A DNA stretch of 64,000 nt from Paulownia fortunei (GCA_019321725.1 CM033124.1:3224001-3288000); one strand, 5' to 3'. Positions 1 through 11,385 are shown, counted from the stretch's first letter. Program-made: numbers and translations. The notes: generated from the sequence alone by a model not told the origin.

Positions 1-38
1 CTCAATAAAAGTATAATGTTGTAAAGTGGAATTGACTC
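1..38. mobile_element. Terminal end of a MITE cut by the window edge
   Basis: The first bases resemble one terminus of the Mutator-like MITE at 61649-62832 in the right arm, with a gtggaattgactc-like end. They stand at the same place relative to the duplicated flank. This suggests the MITE was present before the inverted duplication. Similarity is imperfect and only the tip is visible. Confidence 0.4.
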
Positions 39-637
39 ATATAATTTTTACTTTATATATAAAAATTAGTCTTTCACAATATCATTTTATATCTTATTAT
101 AAAAAATAGTTGAACAGGCAATTGAATTGGTCTGATCGATTGAACCACTGACCAATAACAAAATCGATTTGATGATCAATTCAGTTGTGAAAATAATTTT
201 CAGATGTATCCTTTATTTTTAGTTTACTTGGCATTTATTTACCATTATACAATATACACTAGTTAATAATTTATAATTACCAAAATTATTTTTAAGAATG
301 GTATATTTTCCTTTCGTCACACAAATATAGGAAAATTAATTTATTTATATATATTTTCACTATCCTAAAATTATGATTCATATTTTCTTTGAGATGTATG
401 AGAACAAAAATCTATCTCCTAAACTTAATTTTTTTTTCTATAAGTACATTCTCACTTAAAAAAATATCATAGCATCATTAATTTTCAACCGTGATAATTA
501 TTTTAAGCATACAGAAAATTTTTATTTTTTTAATTTTTTTAAAAAATTTATTTTCAATCAAACTGAATAAAATCCAAAGGTTGAGTTTCAAGAATGAAAT
601 TTTAAGAATAATTGATAATTCTATGAAACATATGGGA

Positions 638-656
638 GTCCAAGTCCAAGTCCAAA
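638..656. repeat. Hexanucleotide microsatellite (CCAAGT)n
   Basis: About three copies of a gtccaa hexamer stand here. The equivalent site in the right arm (61081-61121) has roughly six degenerate copies, so repeat number changed after the duplication. Confidence 0.7.
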
Positions 657-698
657 GGACACAAAAGTGCATATACTATAAATATATATATATATTGT

Positions 699-884
699 AT
701 GACAAAGTCCGAGTCAACCTTCAATGAAGAGTCTTCGGCGCTCCTTTGGGAAATGGTCAAATTGTCAAGTAGTTTTATTACTCGCTTTCTCCAGCTTGTT
801 TTTATTCAGAAAAGACAAGAGAAATTACATCTAAACGTACAATCACTTTCATCCAGATATTTCAGTGGGAATGGTACGACGTAG
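699..884 (+). other. Small open frame conserved between the two arms, function unknown
   Basis: A 61-codon frame beginning MTKSESTFNEES follows a TATA-like stretch (about 676-694). The right arm has a matching frame at 60817-61050 (-) with the same first residues and a few substitutions. The frames diverge after about residue 36, because the left copy has an extra segment of about 40 bp near 800-840. I recognise no protein family. It could equally be conserved promoter sequence of the downstream phosphatase gene. Conservation alone is weak evidence because the whole arm is a recent duplicate. Confidence 0.2.
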
Positions 885-974
885 CCCCTTACCCCAAACC
901 AGACTCTAATAACACTCGCAACGTTCATAACAAAAGCAAACATTACCATACTTAAATTTATATTTCATTTCATT

Positions 975-1795
975 TCATGAATATATATATAAATGTACAT
1001 GATTTGTAATTTAATATTTAATTAAAAAATATTTTATATACTTAATATATATTTATAGCATGAAATAGAAGATAAAATACCAATTTACTATAAAAAATCT
1101 GTTTTATACCTAAATCATCTATCCTGTTAAAATTTTCTGACATGCAAGGAAGCTTTCAATAATGGGACAACACTAGCTTTAATTAATGATTTATTTCTTA
1201 AAACTATATTTGAACTTTGAATTATAGCAATGAAAATGAAATTAAGTGCAAAAATAAGGAAATAAAATTAAAATAGTGAGAAAAATATATTTTTGTTTCA
1301 AATTTATTATTTAAATTTTCTTTTTGAGACATTTGAAAAAATTATATCTCAAAATAGATTTTTTATTAAAACTATCGTTTTAATTAAACAATAATGTGAT
1401 ATCAATATCTTTTAATCACTATTTTCAAGGAATAAAAATATAAAGGTACACAAAATTTACATATTTTTAATTATCATCTAAAATTTATGTTAGGCCAAAT
1501 TATTCCCTTTGATGGAATTGCACTAGTTTTAAGTAATGGTTTATTTCTCAAAGCCTGTATTTGGACCTTGAACTTTAGCAATGAAAATGAAAGGAAGTGT
1601 AACAAAAAATACTTTTGTCTTAAAATAATTGTTCTAAGTTTCCTTTTTAGATGTTTTGAAATAAAATTTTGGTTTTCAAAATTATATTTTATTTAAAATA
1701 ATGACGTGACATTATTATTTTTTAGCAACTACTTTCAAATGCAAAAATATAAAAATACACAGCTTATAATTTTCAACTCTCATCCAAAATTTCAT
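975..1795. repeat. Left-arm-specific insertion containing an imperfect tandem duplication
   Basis: The right arm runs directly from the sequence equivalent to 970 to that equivalent to about 1795, so roughly 820 bp is extra here. Inside, about 1165-1490 and 1520-1790 are imperfect copies of each other. Both contain variants of a ggtttatttct...tagcaatgaaaatgaaa module followed by related AT-rich tails. There is no recognisable coding sequence. It may be a non-autonomous element or a locally amplified spacer; no clean target duplication was found. Confidence 0.5.
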
Positions 1796-2059
1796 GTATG
1801 AATAAATTATTTTCATAATTTTTAGACAAAGTGAGTATTTTTATTATGTACTTTTCTAACTAATATTCAAGATTCAAATACTATATAATTCTGTAAGAAA
1901 ATGCAAAAAGCTGGATTTTTGTTTAAATAAAACTGATAACCCATTTTCCCCGTTTGTTGCAGCAGTCCCTCTACTTCAAACTCGGTAAGTTTCTAGGTAA
2001 TAAGCAGTGGCTTTTAACAAAGATTGAATTCAAGGTCTTAGTGCACAGTAAAAGAAGCA

Positions 2060-2061
<2 letters not shown>

Positions 2062-2096
<35 letters not shown>
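2062..2096. repeat. (CT)n microsatellite upstream of the phosphatase gene
   Basis: A CT dinucleotide tract of about 17 units lies about 50 bp upstream of the TATA box. Its counterpart in the right arm is the GA tract at 60510-60550. Pyrimidine-rich tracts are common near plant core promoters, but a role here is only inferred. Confidence 0.9.
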
Positions 2097-2098
<2 letters not shown>

Positions 2099-2142
2099 AA
2101 TGTAATCCTGCCCAAAGTGAACAGAAGACGAAATATGAGAAC

Positions 2143-2150
2143 TATAAATA
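2143..2150 (+). promoter_or_regulatory. TATA box of left AT74-like gene
   Basis: A canonical tataaata stands 133 bp before the chosen ATG. Transcription would be expected to start about 30 bp downstream (near 2175), giving a 5' UTR of roughly 105 bp whose first ATG is the chosen start at 2283. The same box is conserved in the right-arm copy. Confidence 0.65.
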
Positions 2151-2282
2151 CACACACAACACACACTAATCCCTCACTCAAGCAAGAAGAAACTCATTCA
2201 TCAAAACAAGTTCATCAACTTGCAAGAATCAACCCTTGTTTTCAACTATTTTGTGCCTGCATTGTCGTTTCGCCACCTAAGA

Positions 2283-3812
2283 ATGGCAAACAACACTGGC
2301 AACCTGTCAAATGGAAACTTCTTCTCCAACGACCGAGCGATGAAACAGAAGCAGAAATATCTGCCGAAGCGCATCATATTGGTGCGCCATGGGGAAAGTG
2401 AAGGGAATGAGGATGAAACGGTTCTTGAATATGTACCCAATTACAAAATCAAGTTGAACAAAAAGGGCAGCCATCAGGCTCAGATGACAGGCTCAAAAAT
2501 CAGGGATATCGTTTCTGAAAACGTCGAATGCAGAAACTGGAAGGTCTTCTTCTACGTTTCACCTTCGAATAGAACCAGGGAAACAGTTGAAGAGATCACC
2601 CGTAGAGGAGACACGTTCCCGAAAGACAAAGTGGTGGGAGTTCGAGAAGAGTGCAGGCTGAGGGAACAACATTTTGGGAATTTCCAGGAGCTGGAGGAGA
2701 GGAAGAGGATCAAGAGAACGAGGAACAGGTACGGGAAATTCTTCTACCGAGTCCCTGACGGCGAATCCAGTGCCGATGTTTACGACAGGGTTTCCAGTAA
2801 GTTTCCTCTCATTTATTCGTTTACTTTCATGGCCTGCCAGGAAACCATGGTTAACCATTGTCATTTTATAATTATACTTGTAATTTGGGCCAAACCATAA
2901 TATTTTTTAATATAAAGAGGTCACTGAGGTGTTTAATTTATGAGAGATTTTGGGATGTTCACATCCCACAAGAATTCAACTTTTTGATGTAATTATGTTT
3001 TGGTTTTTAATCTCCTTGTGTACATAGATTTTATTTTAATTATGATCAACTTTTAGACCTGTACACAAGGAGGCAATGAGTTTTAAGACGGCGGCATATC
3101 AATATTTCTACTTTCATAATTTTACATAATATAATAGGTTAGAATTTTTTTTGTTTTAATTTATGTAAATACAAATTATGCATTCTTTACAACTCAATTA
3201 AATGGTTTTTGTGTGTATGGCCTCCACTCACAAATTGTTTGTGGGTCGTACCTAACTCATATCATGTCAGAAAAAAATACGAAAACTGCACAACAATTGG
3301 ATTTGATCAATCAAACATTGTTCCACGTAATTCCCCAACACAATATCACACAAGACCAATGGTCCTCTAATTAACATTCTAACCACAAAGTTTTACATTT
3401 TTCAGCTTTTCTTGAAGGGTTATGGAGGGACATGGAAACCAACAAATTTAGCAATGGCTCATCAGATGAGCTGAACTTGATAGTGGTCTCCCATGGACTC
3501 ACAATTCTTCTCTTCCTCATGAAATGGTTCAACTGGACTGTTGATCAATTTGAGGGCCTAACCAATCCACGAAACTGTGAATACAGAGTCCTACAGCTGG
3601 GACTCAACGGAGAATACAGCCTGGCTGTTCATCACCAAGTTGAGGAGCTGAAAGAATGGGGACTATCTGACGAAATGATTGAGGACCAGAAGCTTCGAGC
3701 TCGTGGCTTGGAAATTCTTCTGAATCACAAACGTTTGAAATTTGATGATGCCTGCTTCCACAGTCCAGCAACTTCGGATGACAACGTTGAAGATTACAGT
3801 GACGAGAAATGA
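2283..3812 (+). CDS. AT74-like histidine phosphatase (phosphoglycerate mutase-like), two exons
   Basis: Exons are 2283-2796 and 3406-3812; the 609-bp intron begins gtaagt and ends ttttcag. The spliced frame is 921 bp and encodes 306 residues. The junction reads DVYDRVS-TFLEGLWRD, which fits the plant AT74/AT74H group of the histidine phosphatase superfamily. Visible signatures are the phospho-accepting histidine in LVRHGESEGN (H36), the SPSNRTRET motif (R97, R99), a candidate acid in RLREQHFG (E128), and the second histidine in VVSHGLT (H201). The first 25 residues are a variable leader with no clear signal peptide. The C-terminus is acidic. The family is known to resemble phosphoglycerate mutases, but plant substrates are poorly defined, so glycolytic activity should not be assumed. 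Reading through the intron gives a longer unspliced frame that lacks H201. The gene looks intact and has a near-identical inverted twin at 58794-60323. Confidence 0.9.
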
Positions 3813-3862
3813 ACTAGGTTACTAGGAGTTGGTCTGAAATTGTTGTTCTGATTCAATAACTG

Positions 3863-3897
<35 letters not shown>

Positions 3898-3899
3898 TA
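3863..3899. repeat. Poly-T / (GT)n microsatellite in the 3' UTR
   Basis: A run of about 22 T followed by about 8 GT units lies about 50 bp after the stop codon. The right-arm counterpart (near 58725-58750) is much shorter, showing length change since duplication. Confidence 0.85.
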
Positions 3900-4180
3900 T
3901 GTGTTCTTCCATTTCTCCATTTTTTGATTCTTTATTTGGGGGCTCTGTCTGTTGTTTTATTACCTTTTTATTGCTCCATAATATTCTTCCCTTTCATTGA
4001 TAAACTGCTCAATTGAACAGTTTGATGGCGTTGTGCTTGCACATGTTCTTGTTAATTATTCTTTACTCATAGTGAAAATCAAATTGTTCAATTTGCCACT
4101 ACTTTTTGTTGGATTTACTCTTTTGAATAGGTTTTAATACTGACCATTTTTGGCAGTGTTACTTCATAAAACCATCCAAT

Positions 4181-4930
4181 GGAAATTGATTTGGAAGCAA
4201 AATCACTGTAATCGAATTCGGGTCAAGGTGATATGAAATTGGGATGACCTGAAAGGGCAATATACGTTAGATTTGTTGGGGCGGCCCCAATTAAAACCTT
4301 CTAATGTTTAAGTTAGTCAAGTGTTGACGTTGAGAGGAACTGATGTGCGAGTGAATAAATAATGTAAAAGTTATTTTATGAGAATTATACATCAAGTATT
4401 TGTACTAATCGATTCTTATAGGATCCGCTCAACTGGCACGTCCCATCGGTCAACTCTATCGGGTCGAGTACCAAATAAAAGTGTGCAAATCTTTGGGCAT
4501 TTTCAACATTTTAGTAATATTTTAAGGGTATAGTTGTAATTTTGGTATATTATTACTCCCCAAATTTTTGTGCATTTATGCTGGAAAAATTAATCTCGGC
4601 CTTCTATTTTAAATCGATATCTTGTCTTGGCCATTCATTTTGACATGGTGTTTTATCCTAATCGTTCATTTTGAATCGGTGTTTCATCCCGACCATCCAT
4701 CCAAATTACCTTCCCTATATATATATGCCCTCAGCTTCTCACTGTTCATTTTCACCATCTTACCTAGGATAAAGTGAACCCTCGGATCAAAGTGAACACA
4801 AGCCTTGTTTTCGGCATATTTTTTAGAGATCAAATCTTTTAGTAGTTTTCCTTTAAATTTTTATGTGCTTGTTATTCTAGTATTTCATTTTTCCTCTTGT
4901 AATAATGTCAACATAGCTTTCTAAGTGAAC
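4181..4930 (+). repeat. Probable LTR/leader region of a decayed Ty3-type element
   Basis: Sequence here is outside the inverted arms and precedes the gag-like relic. It contains three degenerate copies of a unit of about 35 bp around 4600-4705 (variants of ggccattcattttga followed by a cggtgtttcatcc-like tail), then a TATA-like tatatatat and a pyrimidine-rich leader near 4715-4790. No matching second LTR was identified, so assignment rests on position and composition. Confidence 0.35.
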
Positions 4931-7900
4931 TCTTTCTGACTCTGACACGAGCTTTGGTAGCTCGAACTCAAACTCAAATTCGAGCTCGGAGGACATTACC
5001 GGTCCCCAAAAGGCTCAGGTTGGTTCTTGATAAGTGCATATTTTTATATTTATTTGTATCAATTCTTCTATGTCTTATTTGCTTTGTTCTTGTTAATAAT
5101 AAATTTTTATTAATGTTTTGTGTGTGATAGGAGTTTAAGAATGAAAAGATCGAAAATGAGCCAGAACGAAGTTGAAAGAAGCATTCTTGGGCCAAATTGA
5201 CACAGTTCTACTGTGGCAGTGTGTGTATTTTGAGCATAAAAGTCTGATCCAAATCTCAATTGACCTTATTCTTATCTTATTGGAAATATAAGAGATGTAT
5301 CTACAACTTTCATATTTGCAAGGTTTTCCAATTCCATTTATTTCAAAGAGTAAAATTCGGTTAAATAGTTAAACATGCACTAAAACTTTCAATTATAGCA
5401 GTCTTTGTATATCTGCCATAACTTTCTCCACAAATGTGATATTGATCTAATTCAAGTGGATAATGATAGCTAACAGATAGGGCTACAATTCTTATCCAGA
5501 TATGGAAGGCCAATTCAGCTTATAAAGAGGTCAAAAATCAGTTGAAAGATAATACACAGTGTCAGATAGCCGTTTTGGAGAAGAAAAAAATAGTAGCATC
5601 GGCGCCTAAGCGCCGTGCTTACTGCCCTCTTCGAGAAATATGGCGCCTAGGCACTATCCATGTGACAAAACTGATGCTTTTGGTTGGAATGGTGGCAAAT
5701 GGCAATCTTCTATATCTTTTGGCACATGTTTGTAATATGTATACACTAGATACATATATCATACCACACACACTACTCACTTTACATCAAATGCACAACA
5801 TACCTTTCACACTTTACACCAAATGCACAACACACCTTCCTCACTTTACACAAAATACATAATACATTTTACACACTTTACACCAAATCACATCACCATA
5901 TCACACTTTATAAAAGGGCACTATCATCTCAACACAAATATCAATTTTCAGATTCATTCACTCTCTATATTCATTCACATTTTGAAAGCACTCTTAGGGT
6001 TTTTGGAGCTTCAAGGAAGAAAAAGTGGAAAAAGCTTGGAGGAGGAGACATCTACATTCTACCATCAACCTCAATTATCTTCTTTAACCAATAAGTTTCT
6101 TTGATTTCCAATGTTGCTAATTTTTATTCTCTTGTCATTTCTTATTATGTTAGGCTAAACTTCTTTATTAATTGAGGTTGATTTGAAAGCTCTAGACATG
6201 AGTTTTTGTAATTGAATATTGATATTAGTAATCAATTTTCCAATTGATGTTGTTTATGTTTTTCTATATTTAATGTCTTATGAATATTTTCTTACTTTGT
6301 TTGGGTACGCAACCAAATCGGGTTTGAGAATTTCCTACAACTAGATTAGAGATTTTAGATCCGTGATTATCTTAAATTTCTAATCATGTGTAGTAAATTG
6401 TGATCAATGATTATGGAATATTTTTGTTAATTATAATAGAAAATATAACCTAAGTTAAATAACCCGAGCTTGTGTGGTTGTTGCTTAGATTAATCTATCT
6501 TTCTTGTTTTAATGCATCTATTGGATTAAATCTAGAGAGCTTGTTCTAGGTTGTTTGGTAGGTAGAGAATTAGATAGAGATCTTGTTCTATCTAACGAGA
6601 AACTAAGGAAAGATTGGGGTAGTAGAGCTTGTTATTACCTACGGTTGATAATTTTATTGACAAATTGTTCATAATATTGATATGAAATTAGAACTCATTG
6701 TCTAGTGGTGGCTAATGAAACCTCAACCTACTTTAATCACTTGTTGTTTCTTGATTTAATTTTCATTACTTTGAATTTTAATTAGTTTTAGTTTCTGCAA
6801 CTTAGTTAATCAACTCAATCCCCCCTCCAAAATGTTTGTTGTTTATTTATAGAGTTTGCTTGTTGAAGTCTTAATTTTAAGTTAGTAATTTTGAAATTAA
6901 AATTCTTAGTTAGTTGATTCGATAGTAAATCAATTAGCATTGATTCTCGTGGGATCGATTCTTACTCACTCTATACTCATTAAATATTTATTAAAGAATA
7001 AGGTTTAAATTTGGTAGGCCTATGACAACCGATCAGTTCTCCTCATCCCGAGGTTGTCCCTACAGGGAAGCTACTGAGGATGAGAGGTCAGATCAATACG
7101 CCTACCAAAAGGACCCAGACTTAGAACCTACTACCCCTAGGCTTTGATTAGGTATACCATTCAAGAGGCTAAGGCCACATGAATTAGGCATAGGTTTTTT
7201 ATTCTGGATGACTTCAAAATAATAATTCCTGATCGTAGAGAGATAGGATCGATGATTCACCCTCGAGGTGCCCAGCCTTTCACAATACTAGTTTAGAGGC
7301 TGGTTTTAGGTTCTCTTTATCCCATTTGCTAGAAGTTATTCTTACTGGTTTTAATGTATCCTATCAAACTCTTTTAGACACATACTATGCTTTATTATTT
7401 TAATGCGTTATTTCCACCAAGAGCCCTCATTTATACATTTCTGTCATTTATATTCTATCACCTATTTCCCTAAAATTGGAGAGAAAGGATTTTTTTTTAT
7501 CTAATTCTCAATTCTAACTGTAAGATGTTGCGTCATTTGCCTTCTTCCTTAAGTCCTTGGAAGGATAAATTTATTTATCATAAGGCCCCTAAGAATAGAC
7601 CATAGAGGGTTCCTCATCAATAGAAAGTCTCTTGACTTCAACCCCAAAATCCAGGCCCCATTTCTTATGATGATGACTTCCTACCTAATCAACTTATTAG
7701 AGCTTGGTATGAAGCTCTCGACCTTCTTACTGAGAAAGTCTATGCATTAGTTGATTTGAGCTTTATCATTATCCAACTAGCTCGAACTCTTGGTAATTCT
7801 CTTTCACTTCCTTTCTCATAAACTCGAACTTGGTTTTCTAACCTACATTTATTTGCTATATATAAAAAATGGTCGTTCATACATCTATGGTTGCAAAAGC

Positions 7901-9350
7901 TATGTGGGAGCAAAAGGAAGCTCTTTTAGCTTGAGCTCGCCCTATCATTCCTCTATTGTCCACACCTGGACCTAAGGTCCCTATGTCTACAAATGTCCTT
8001 TCAGACTCTACCAAGATTGTCCCCATCAGTCTGGCTTCTACCCCAGTTCGTAAGTGACCTGCCGAGGTGGTAGCTAAGCAAGCTATTGATAAACCCTCTG
8101 ACTCTTATAAACATACAAAGAAGGATAAAGATAAAGATAAAGGTTGAGAAGCAGTGTTCGTGCCTCTAAGGGAAATGAACCAATGGATGAGGGTAGGGGC
8201 CACAAGAGCTCCAAGATTAGGGGCAAGAGCTTGAGAGATCGAGACTCTCATAATAGCAAATCTAGCAAACATGCTCACGGTGAAAATAGGCTTAGCTTTT
8301 TCAAAGTTGAACAGATGCTACTGTGGCTCGAGAAAGAATAGCACCTGCTAACTCAGATACGCGAGAAGGAGCAGTCTTCACCTTTAGGACAACCTCCTAG
8401 CCCAATCGCTCATCGGGTTATTCCTCATTGGAACATTACAGTTGATAGCTATGTGTTGAAATATCATGCTAGGGGGGACTCATTTGAGTTGTATAAACAT
8501 ACTCTACTTTCTACTGACCAGTTTGGGCTTGTAAGCCTTCCCTTGGCTCGATTAGAGATGGCGGTTGCTCATCACTCCATGGTGGTAAGTCCCCTTCTTC
8601 AAATTTTGCCCTAGTGTTTTAGTTCCTGCAGTTGATCTAACATATTCTATTCTTCTCTCCCCTATGTTTTTTGTAGAATAAAGCCATTATCTATCGACTG
8701 ACCTTACGAGCTATTTATCAGAGCCATGAGTTGCTTCCCTATGAAGACAGGATCAAAGATGCCATGGAGAAGCTTTAAACTTTCAAGGAGAAAAAATCTA
8801 AAATAGAGGAGAAGGTTCGAGCCAAGCTCGATGAGGAGATCGCCAAGTTGAAGCAGGACTTGGAGAGCACTCAACTCAAGAATCAAAAACTAGATAGGGT
8901 CACCAGTGAGACCAAAACCCAAGCTAAAGAGATGGAATCAACCCTTATTCTTGAATAGCAAGAGTACTTTGGCTCAGGTCATATAACAGGTTGTCAAGAG
9001 TGCATAATCTTTGATGAATATCAATCCACTATGCAGAAACCATGCTTGGAAGGTGTTTGAGCTTTCATGAGCTCGAACTCTTTTGCGACTATCGTGGCTT
9101 AAAAACCTGCTGTATATGAGTTCATTTAGTTCATAAATTGCCAAGCTCAAGCTTCCAAATTAGGGGCCTTCATAGAAGGGTTTAACCCAACTCATCTCGA
9201 TCTCTTCAAGAATGAAAACCTCAAAGAGCCTGAGTTCAAGAATGAGGAAGAAGAGATTGAAGCGGATGAGTTTGCCCACCTTATTACTGCACTCGACATA
9301 CTGGTGAGGCGGAGACTTAATGTCAGGGTAAGGACGTTGCTATAGAGCTC
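4930..9350 (+). pseudogene. Decayed gag-like gene of a plant gypsy-type element (Transposase_28-like)
   Basis: Discontinuous coding similarity runs along the plus strand, interrupted by the solo LTR at 5028-7035. Readable pieces are a serine/acid-rich N-terminal stretch before the LTR, a segment reading PDRREIGSMIHPRGAQPF around 7230-7280, a segment with PHWNITVDSYVLKYHARGD near 8430-8475, and SLPLARLEMAVAHHSMV ending near 8586. A GT...AG gap (about 8587-8678) could be an intron, after which a lysine/glutamate-rich coiled coil follows (about 8760-8960) and an acidic tail near 9240-9300. This resembles the 'putative gypsy type transposon' proteins of plant LTR elements that carry gag without pol. 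Multiple stops make it non-functional. No pol is visible on this strand. Confidence 0.45.
5028..7035 (+). mobile_element. Solo LTR (about 2.0 kb, Athila-like) with perfect 5-bp target duplication
   Basis: It begins TGATAAGTGCATA and ends with CA. The bases gttct occur immediately before (5023-5027) and after (7036-7040), giving TG...CA ends and a perfect 5-bp target duplication. Removing it rejoins the gag-like reading of the host element. It shares general layout with the LTR at 35254-36181: a TGATAAGTG start, a 'cataactttct' block, and a ctcgtggga-like block near the 3' end. It also has the GGCGCCTA-type motif (about 5600-5655) seen at 46040-46165. No internal region or second LTR is present, so it is a solo LTR left by LTR-LTR recombination. 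Confidence 0.7.
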
Positions 9351-9854
9351 GAAACTAGTAAACTCTCACTTTTTGATTTTTTGACTTCAAGGTCTATGTC
9401 AGCTAGGGTATTCATTTGTACATGACATTTTATATACAGGGGTTAAGGGCAAGTGCGATTTGCTAAATTGTTGTTGGATGATTTTGACTTTACTATATCT
9501 TTTTTCTTTTTGAAGTCTAAGAAATATGTATTTTCTACTTTTAAAGTAAATGACAATCAGTTTGATTTCATTCATAGCTTTTTTACTTTTATTAACCCCT
9601 AATGTTGCGTATATTTGGTAATACATAGCTTCTTTACAATCTCCAGCTAATCAGCTAATGAGTGGTGAACGTTTTTAATTTAAATGGTTTATGAGTAAAT
9701 GAACTAACCTCATATCATTGTTTTTAAATTACTATGATTTCATTAAGGTTGTTTACGTGCTTTGATCTTCCTCAACTTGTTTCGATCTCAGTGATCTTCC
9801 TTAGATTACTTTCAGTTCTTTTTTCAAAGTTTTTTTAGAACGTTTTGGATTTTG

Positions 9855-10335
9855 CGCTAACAATTTCTATGTGATTGTATTATTTTGTGACCATGATCTT
9901 TTTTAATTCATTTTGGCTTTATCACAATCTTCGTGAGATCGTATTATCTTTATGACCACTATCTTTTTCAGATTATTTTGACCTTCTCACTTACAATCTT
10001 CATGAGATTGTATTATCTTCATCGCCACGATCTTTTCAAATTGTTTTGCCTTTCCCACTTATAATCTTTGTGTGATAGTACTATCTTCATGGCCATGATC
10101 TTTTTTAGCTTATTTTAGCTTCCTCGCTTATAATTTTTATTGTATCGTCTTATCTTTATGATCACAATCTTTTTTAGATCATTTCAGCCTCCTCGCTTAT
10201 AATCTTCATAAGATCATTTTTTTATGGTCACAATCTTTTTTAGATTATTTTAACCTCGTCACTTACAATCTTTATGAGATCGTTCCGGCCTCCTCGCTTA
10301 CAATCTTTGTGAGATTGTATTGAACTGGGGGATTT
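9855..10335. repeat. Tandem array of about seven 69-bp units
   Basis: Degenerate units run in tandem, each with a core like acaatctttatgagatcgtatt, then ttatggccacgatctttttt and a cctcctcgctta-type tail. Full units measure about 69 bp; the last two are shortened. The array lies between the gag-like relic and a minus-strand integrase tail. Such arrays are common in the untranslated 3' part of large plant Ty3 elements. No coding potential is evident. Confidence 0.8.
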
Positions 10336-10489
10336 TTTCAGGCTATCTTGCCTCTTCATGATGCTACTTATGTAATTTACTTGGTCATGTGGACTAATTA
10401 GACAAGAGTATACAGAAATAAACAATTCTTTCATTAAACATAGGATTAGTATGTATACAAAATATGATGAAAATGAAAGAGAGCCATGT

Positions 10490-10740
10490 ATAATATTGTG
10501 AAGCTTGCACATGAAACTTGCTTAGGTTATGAATGTTCCAAGGTCATGGGAGCTCATTTCCTTGCATATTCTATAGCTTGTCGATTCCTCTCTTTAAGAT
10601 TTTTATCACTTAAAAGGGACCTTCTCACTTCGGGTCTAGCTTCCTTACATGTTTCGAAACTTCTACTTTTTTCAATACCAGGTCATTGAGTTGGAAATGT
10701 CTATCATACACCCTCTTATTGTATGCATTTTGCATCGGCT
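10490..10740 (-). pseudogene. Ty3/gypsy integrase C-terminal fragment
   Basis: Translated on the minus strand, this reads YDRHFQLNDLVLKKVEVSKH and then KLDP, a degenerate EGPF, and further on GNELP*PWNIHNLSKFHV. This is the usual end of a plant gypsy polyprotein, the integrase C-terminal domain followed by the PWN motif. Stops interrupt it and no other pol domain adjoins in frame. Confidence 0.65.
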
Positions 10741-10943
10741 TTTAGCTGCTTAGATCTGGAGAAAAGCTCAATCTCTCTTGCCATCTATGAGTTCCAAATC
10801 AAGCTCTTATGCCAGGCAATTTATATATAGACAAAAATTAGAAGTAAGAACTTATAAGTAAGAAGTAAGTATATATACATCGGCTTTATGAGTTCCATCG
10901 GCTTTATATATACTTTTGGAAGAAGTAAGAACATTTTGTATCT

Positions 10944-11385
10944 TGTAACACTTTATATATAGACAAAAATTTACACAATAATAATGATTGTAAAAATTAG
11001 AATATACCCACAACACAACCAAATAAGTCATCATCCATTTACAGTGATCCTTAGAAGCCTCTAAGAGCTACAACAACTAGCCCAGTAAGCCTCAGAATCT
11101 CAGGTATCACCATGCTTACCTACAATGCATGAACTGAATAAGCTAATGCTAAGTAAGTGAAAATCATTCATGCTGAAAAGATAATCTAATGTATATGCGA
11201 TGCATCTCTATGAAATCATGCCATGAATGCAAGTTCCTAGACCAAAACAGTTCATTTAAAATCATTTTCCACCACTAGGCCCTGGCCTACCTACTATGTA
11301 CCGGATAGAGCTTTCAATAATATCAATAATCATATGACCATAAACAAATTGACACAGTCAGGGGGCCATCTCCTAGGATTACCAG
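10944..11385 (-). repeat. Truncated 3' LTR of the deleted gypsy element
   Basis: This matches about 13591-14235 of the complete LTR in the same order and orientation. Shared blocks include aagtcatcatccat-like, ctacaatgcatgaact-like and gggggccatctcc-like sequences. It lacks the U3 part. Confidence 0.75.

Larger units (their letters stand above)
1..4180 (+). repeat. Left arm of a large inverted duplication
   Basis: This segment matches the reverse complement of about 58435-61648 and continues leftward out of the window. Matching blocks include the region around 230-330, the 5' flank at 640-960, both exons, the intron, and the 3' flank up to about 4180. The inner edge lies where both copies still share a stretch reading gttggatttactcttttg, shortly before they diverge. 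The left arm carries an extra block of about 0.8 kb (975-1795) that the right arm lacks. The right arm has a shorter poly-T/GT tract in the 3' UTR. The boundary is judged by eye to within a few tens of bases. Confidence 0.9.

Noticed and set aside
2559..2864. Minus-strand frame of 101 codons opposite exon 1
   Set aside because: Antisense shadow of the phosphatase exon, also present in the second copy simply because the exon is duplicated; no family resemblance.
2220..2900. Long frame reading through exon 1 into the intron as a 226-residue protein
   Set aside because: The upstream part has no ATG at its start, the intron has clear GT-AG sites, and the spliced product restores the conserved DRVSTFLEGLWRD reading and the second catalytic histidine.
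9855..10335. Regular repeats that could suggest a CRISPR-like array
   Set aside because: Units are degenerate head-to-tail tandem repeats with no unique spacers, in plant DNA.
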